Positions 62,075 through 64,000 of a stretch of DNA of 64,000 bases are shown piece by piece; positions within the stretch are counted from its first letter, which is position 1, and the number at the start of each line of letters is the position of its first letter. Source of the stretch: Diorhabda sublineata (taxonomy: Eukaryota > Arthropoda > Insecta > Coleoptera > Chrysomelidae); NCBI RefSeq assembly GCF_026230105.1, contig NC_079476.1, forward strand, positions 13,468,709 through 13,532,708, written 5' to 3'. The notes beneath the pieces were generated by a model. That model was not told the DNA's origin and ran no database searches. It saw nothing but the letters and a program-made list of their open reading frames with translations. Position numbers and translations under genes: made by a program.

Positions 62075-62430
62075 TGTTGTGGACAATTCCTTGAAATGGG
62101 AGTTACATATTGCCGCCTTATCTAAAAAATTAAGTTCCTCCTGTTTTCCCGTGAAATCAATTTCCAAAGAACTGAACTATCCATCTCCTTAACAGTCTGT
62201 TATGCCCTTATTAAGTCGCATCTCAGATATGCCCTTTCTTTCTGGGATACGTGTGGTGCGACTCAATTTGAGCGTATCTTCAAACTACTAAAGAGAGCTG
62301 TTAGATATTTACTCGGACTAAACAGCAGGGCTCACTGCAGGGACTTCTTTAAAAAATTAACATTTCTGACTCTTCCTTCCTTATTCATCTTTGAAACCGT
62401 TCGCCTAATTGGTAAGCACGGTTCTCCAAT
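62075..62430 (+). pseudogene. LINE RT C-terminal fragment, sense orientation
   Basis: One frame change joins VDNSLKWELHIAALSKKLSS to ALIKSHLRYALSFWDTCGAT, FERIFKLLKRAVRYLLGLNS and RAHCRDFFKKLTFLTLPSLF. This is the region after the RT domain of Jockey/CR1-like elements (LTWxxHIxxLxxKLSSxxF, then LIxSHLRYGxxFW / LQKRAVRxL). Confidence 0.8.
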
Positions 62431-63279
62431 CGATATCATCTTTTCTGGTCTTCTACTCTGTAAACGACTTCTATTCTAATAATAATATTTAATTCCGAGC
62501 ATGCTGCATACTGGTTTAATTTTTGCTATGGACTATGCAACTTATATACTAATTGTTATCTATTACTTATAATTCTGTTACTCATTGTTATTTTTCATTC
62601 GCCAGACGTCTGTTTGGCGGAAGAAAAGTCCTTTTTTTTCTAATCCGTAACAACGGTTTTTCCAGTCAAACTCTCAACTAAATCTACTCTCAATAACGAT
62701 ATAAAAATTATCTCTGGTCTACTCCTTTTATAGGATTGCTTAAAAAACTCCTTCAAGTAACGCCGCAATGCTCAGTTACAACTAAATTAAAATGACCTTG
62801 TTCTTAGACGAATAAGACGGAAGAGAGGATTTTACTGACTCTTAAAATCTTCTTATAAATAGAACTGCCAACAATAAGCATTTTGCTTGACCTAAGATCT
62901 CACTCGTATACAAGGTTGTATAAGTAGGACCCAAAATATATCTAATGAAGTTGTTTCAAGTTGCCTCTACAACGGAACGGTGTGTAACTGTGTTACAAAT
63001 ATTTATGGGAGTTAAGTAGTTAGCAAATTAGTTGTGATTCATTACTGTCTTTGAATTCTGCCGGAAACGATTGTAAGAAATTGTAAATTTTGAATAATTC
63101 CATAATTCTTAGTAGATAAGGTTAACAAAATACAAAATCTTTGCCGTTAGTCTGTGGTTATCTATGCAATTTTGTAATTTATAATTGTTCCAATGTTCTC
63201 ATATTTAGAATGATATGATTTAACCTCATGCAATGGCTTACAGGACATCGGTATTACAGAGTGCGTCAAATATCGATAT

Positions 63280-63970
63280 TTAAATAAAACTTTTTTTTTA
63301 AAATTAGTGGAGCGTACTATTTTACATTCATTCAATGTTAAAATTACTTCCTTTTCAAAATGGCAGCCCTTGGAATCAATAAATTGTTGTAGATGGTCCC
63401 TTAAGTTTTGAGCTGCTCTGGCTCAGATATTACCCCTCAAAGAGGCGAGACTTCTGGAAACTTTATTCTTAAAACAGCAAGTGAACATCGATGGGAGCAA
63501 TAAACTTTGGAGGAATATAAAATTTGGAATTCACATTAACAGTTACTCCGTTCTCCTTCAATAAGCTCAATAGTGCGACACAAAATTATGATGCAACAAA
63601 CCACACTTATGAAAAATGTTGTCTTTCTTAAATAATTAAAGAAAATATATGCCTCGTCATTACTGAATGCATATATGCAAGTATTTGCTCACACAGACTT
63701 CCACGATTGGCTTAGTCCATTGGGGTGTATCTGTTCTGTGCTACTAGTTTTCTCCAATTTCCAAATCTAGGACTAAATCGTGTTTGTGTAAGGAACGGCA
63801 TTGTTTCATGGAATATTAAAATGTCGCCGAAAAGTTCGTTTAACTGGAGCTATCACAGATCTATTTTTTTTATAATTTGGGAATACAGCAACTCCACGAG
63901 CTGCTTAGTCGGTTTTGCCATACCCTTTAGTATTATTACTATTTTTGAGGTCCTTGGTTCGTTTAAATAG
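63280..63970 (-). pseudogene. Antisense mariner-like (DD37-41D group) remnant
   Basis: The minus strand begins GVAVFPNYKKNRSVIAPVKR, TFRRHFNIP and WKLEKTSST (N-terminal helix-turn-helix pattern). Then, with a large internal gap, it reads FSNDEAYIFFN (first Asp), CSLAVLRIKFPEVSPL and LQQFIDSKGCHF in shifting frames. It ends near 63280 with a TTTATTTAAATATCGATAT terminus. Most of the catalytic centre is lost. Confidence 0.55.
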
Positions 63971-64000
63971 TTATTTCATATGTCTCATATTATCATTATT

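Larger units (their letters stand above)
60419..64000. other. Region downstream of the alternative last exon
   Basis: Contains a TIR element (60710-61443), a LINE RT fragment (62075-62430) and an antisense mariner-like remnant (63280-63970). Open frames at 61378-61587, 61672-61872 and 61787-61978 were not recognised. Nothing seen at 60419-60709 or 62431-63279. Confidence 0.65.

Noticed and set aside
1..64000. CRISPR arrays, tRNA or rRNA genes, bacterial operons
   Set aside because: No regularly spaced direct repeats, cloverleaf-like sequences, rRNA blocks or operon-like gene runs were seen.

Overview
The window is a piece of an insect nuclear genome. It is AT-rich, has GT..AG introns of 90 bp to about 7.7 kb, long (TA)n tracts, and many degraded mariner, hAT and LINE copies of insect type. 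A beetle or similar insect with expanded introns is plausible, but the order cannot be fixed from the sequence.

Almost the whole window is one plus-strand gene: retinal degeneration B (rdgB, the PITPNM family of membrane-associated phosphatidylinositol transfer proteins). I placed 19 coding exons from 3340 to 55816, plus a probable alternative last exon at 60343-60418. Every junction is GT..AG and all exon phases agree, so the reading frame is unbroken for about 1,160 residues. The first coding exon (about 26 residues including the start codon) was not found and should lie upstream of position 1. In order, the exons encode the PITP lipid-transfer domain (3340-20250), a linker with a FFAT motif for VAP binding (26051-30177), the central DDHD region (32477-47740) and the LNS2 domain (49760-55820). 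In insects this protein carries phosphatidylinositol and phosphatidic acid across ER-plasma membrane contacts and sustains PIP2 resynthesis during phototransduction.

The introns and both flanks are largely transposon debris. There are at least eight mariner/IS630-type remnants from several lineages, and two of these elements have very long terminal inverted repeats. There are two clear and two weak hAT remnants, a Crypton-like tyrosine-recombinase remnant, and about eight non-LTR (LINE) fragments, mostly antisense to rdgB. Non-autonomous elements include a PIF-like MITE with a TAA duplication, a foldback family with three copies, a 2.4-kb element dense in short motifs, and two other TIR elements. 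Four (TA)n tracts interrupt the introns. Past 60418 only repeat fragments were recognised.

No CRISPR array, rRNA, tRNA or bacterial-type operon is present, and I did not find an undescribed multi-gene system. The best leads are a splice donor that itself supplies the stop codon of the short RdgB form, an element whose inverted repeats extend into its own transposase gene, and the 5312-7687 element. All family assignments come from reading translations by eye and from remembered family patterns; no database search was run.
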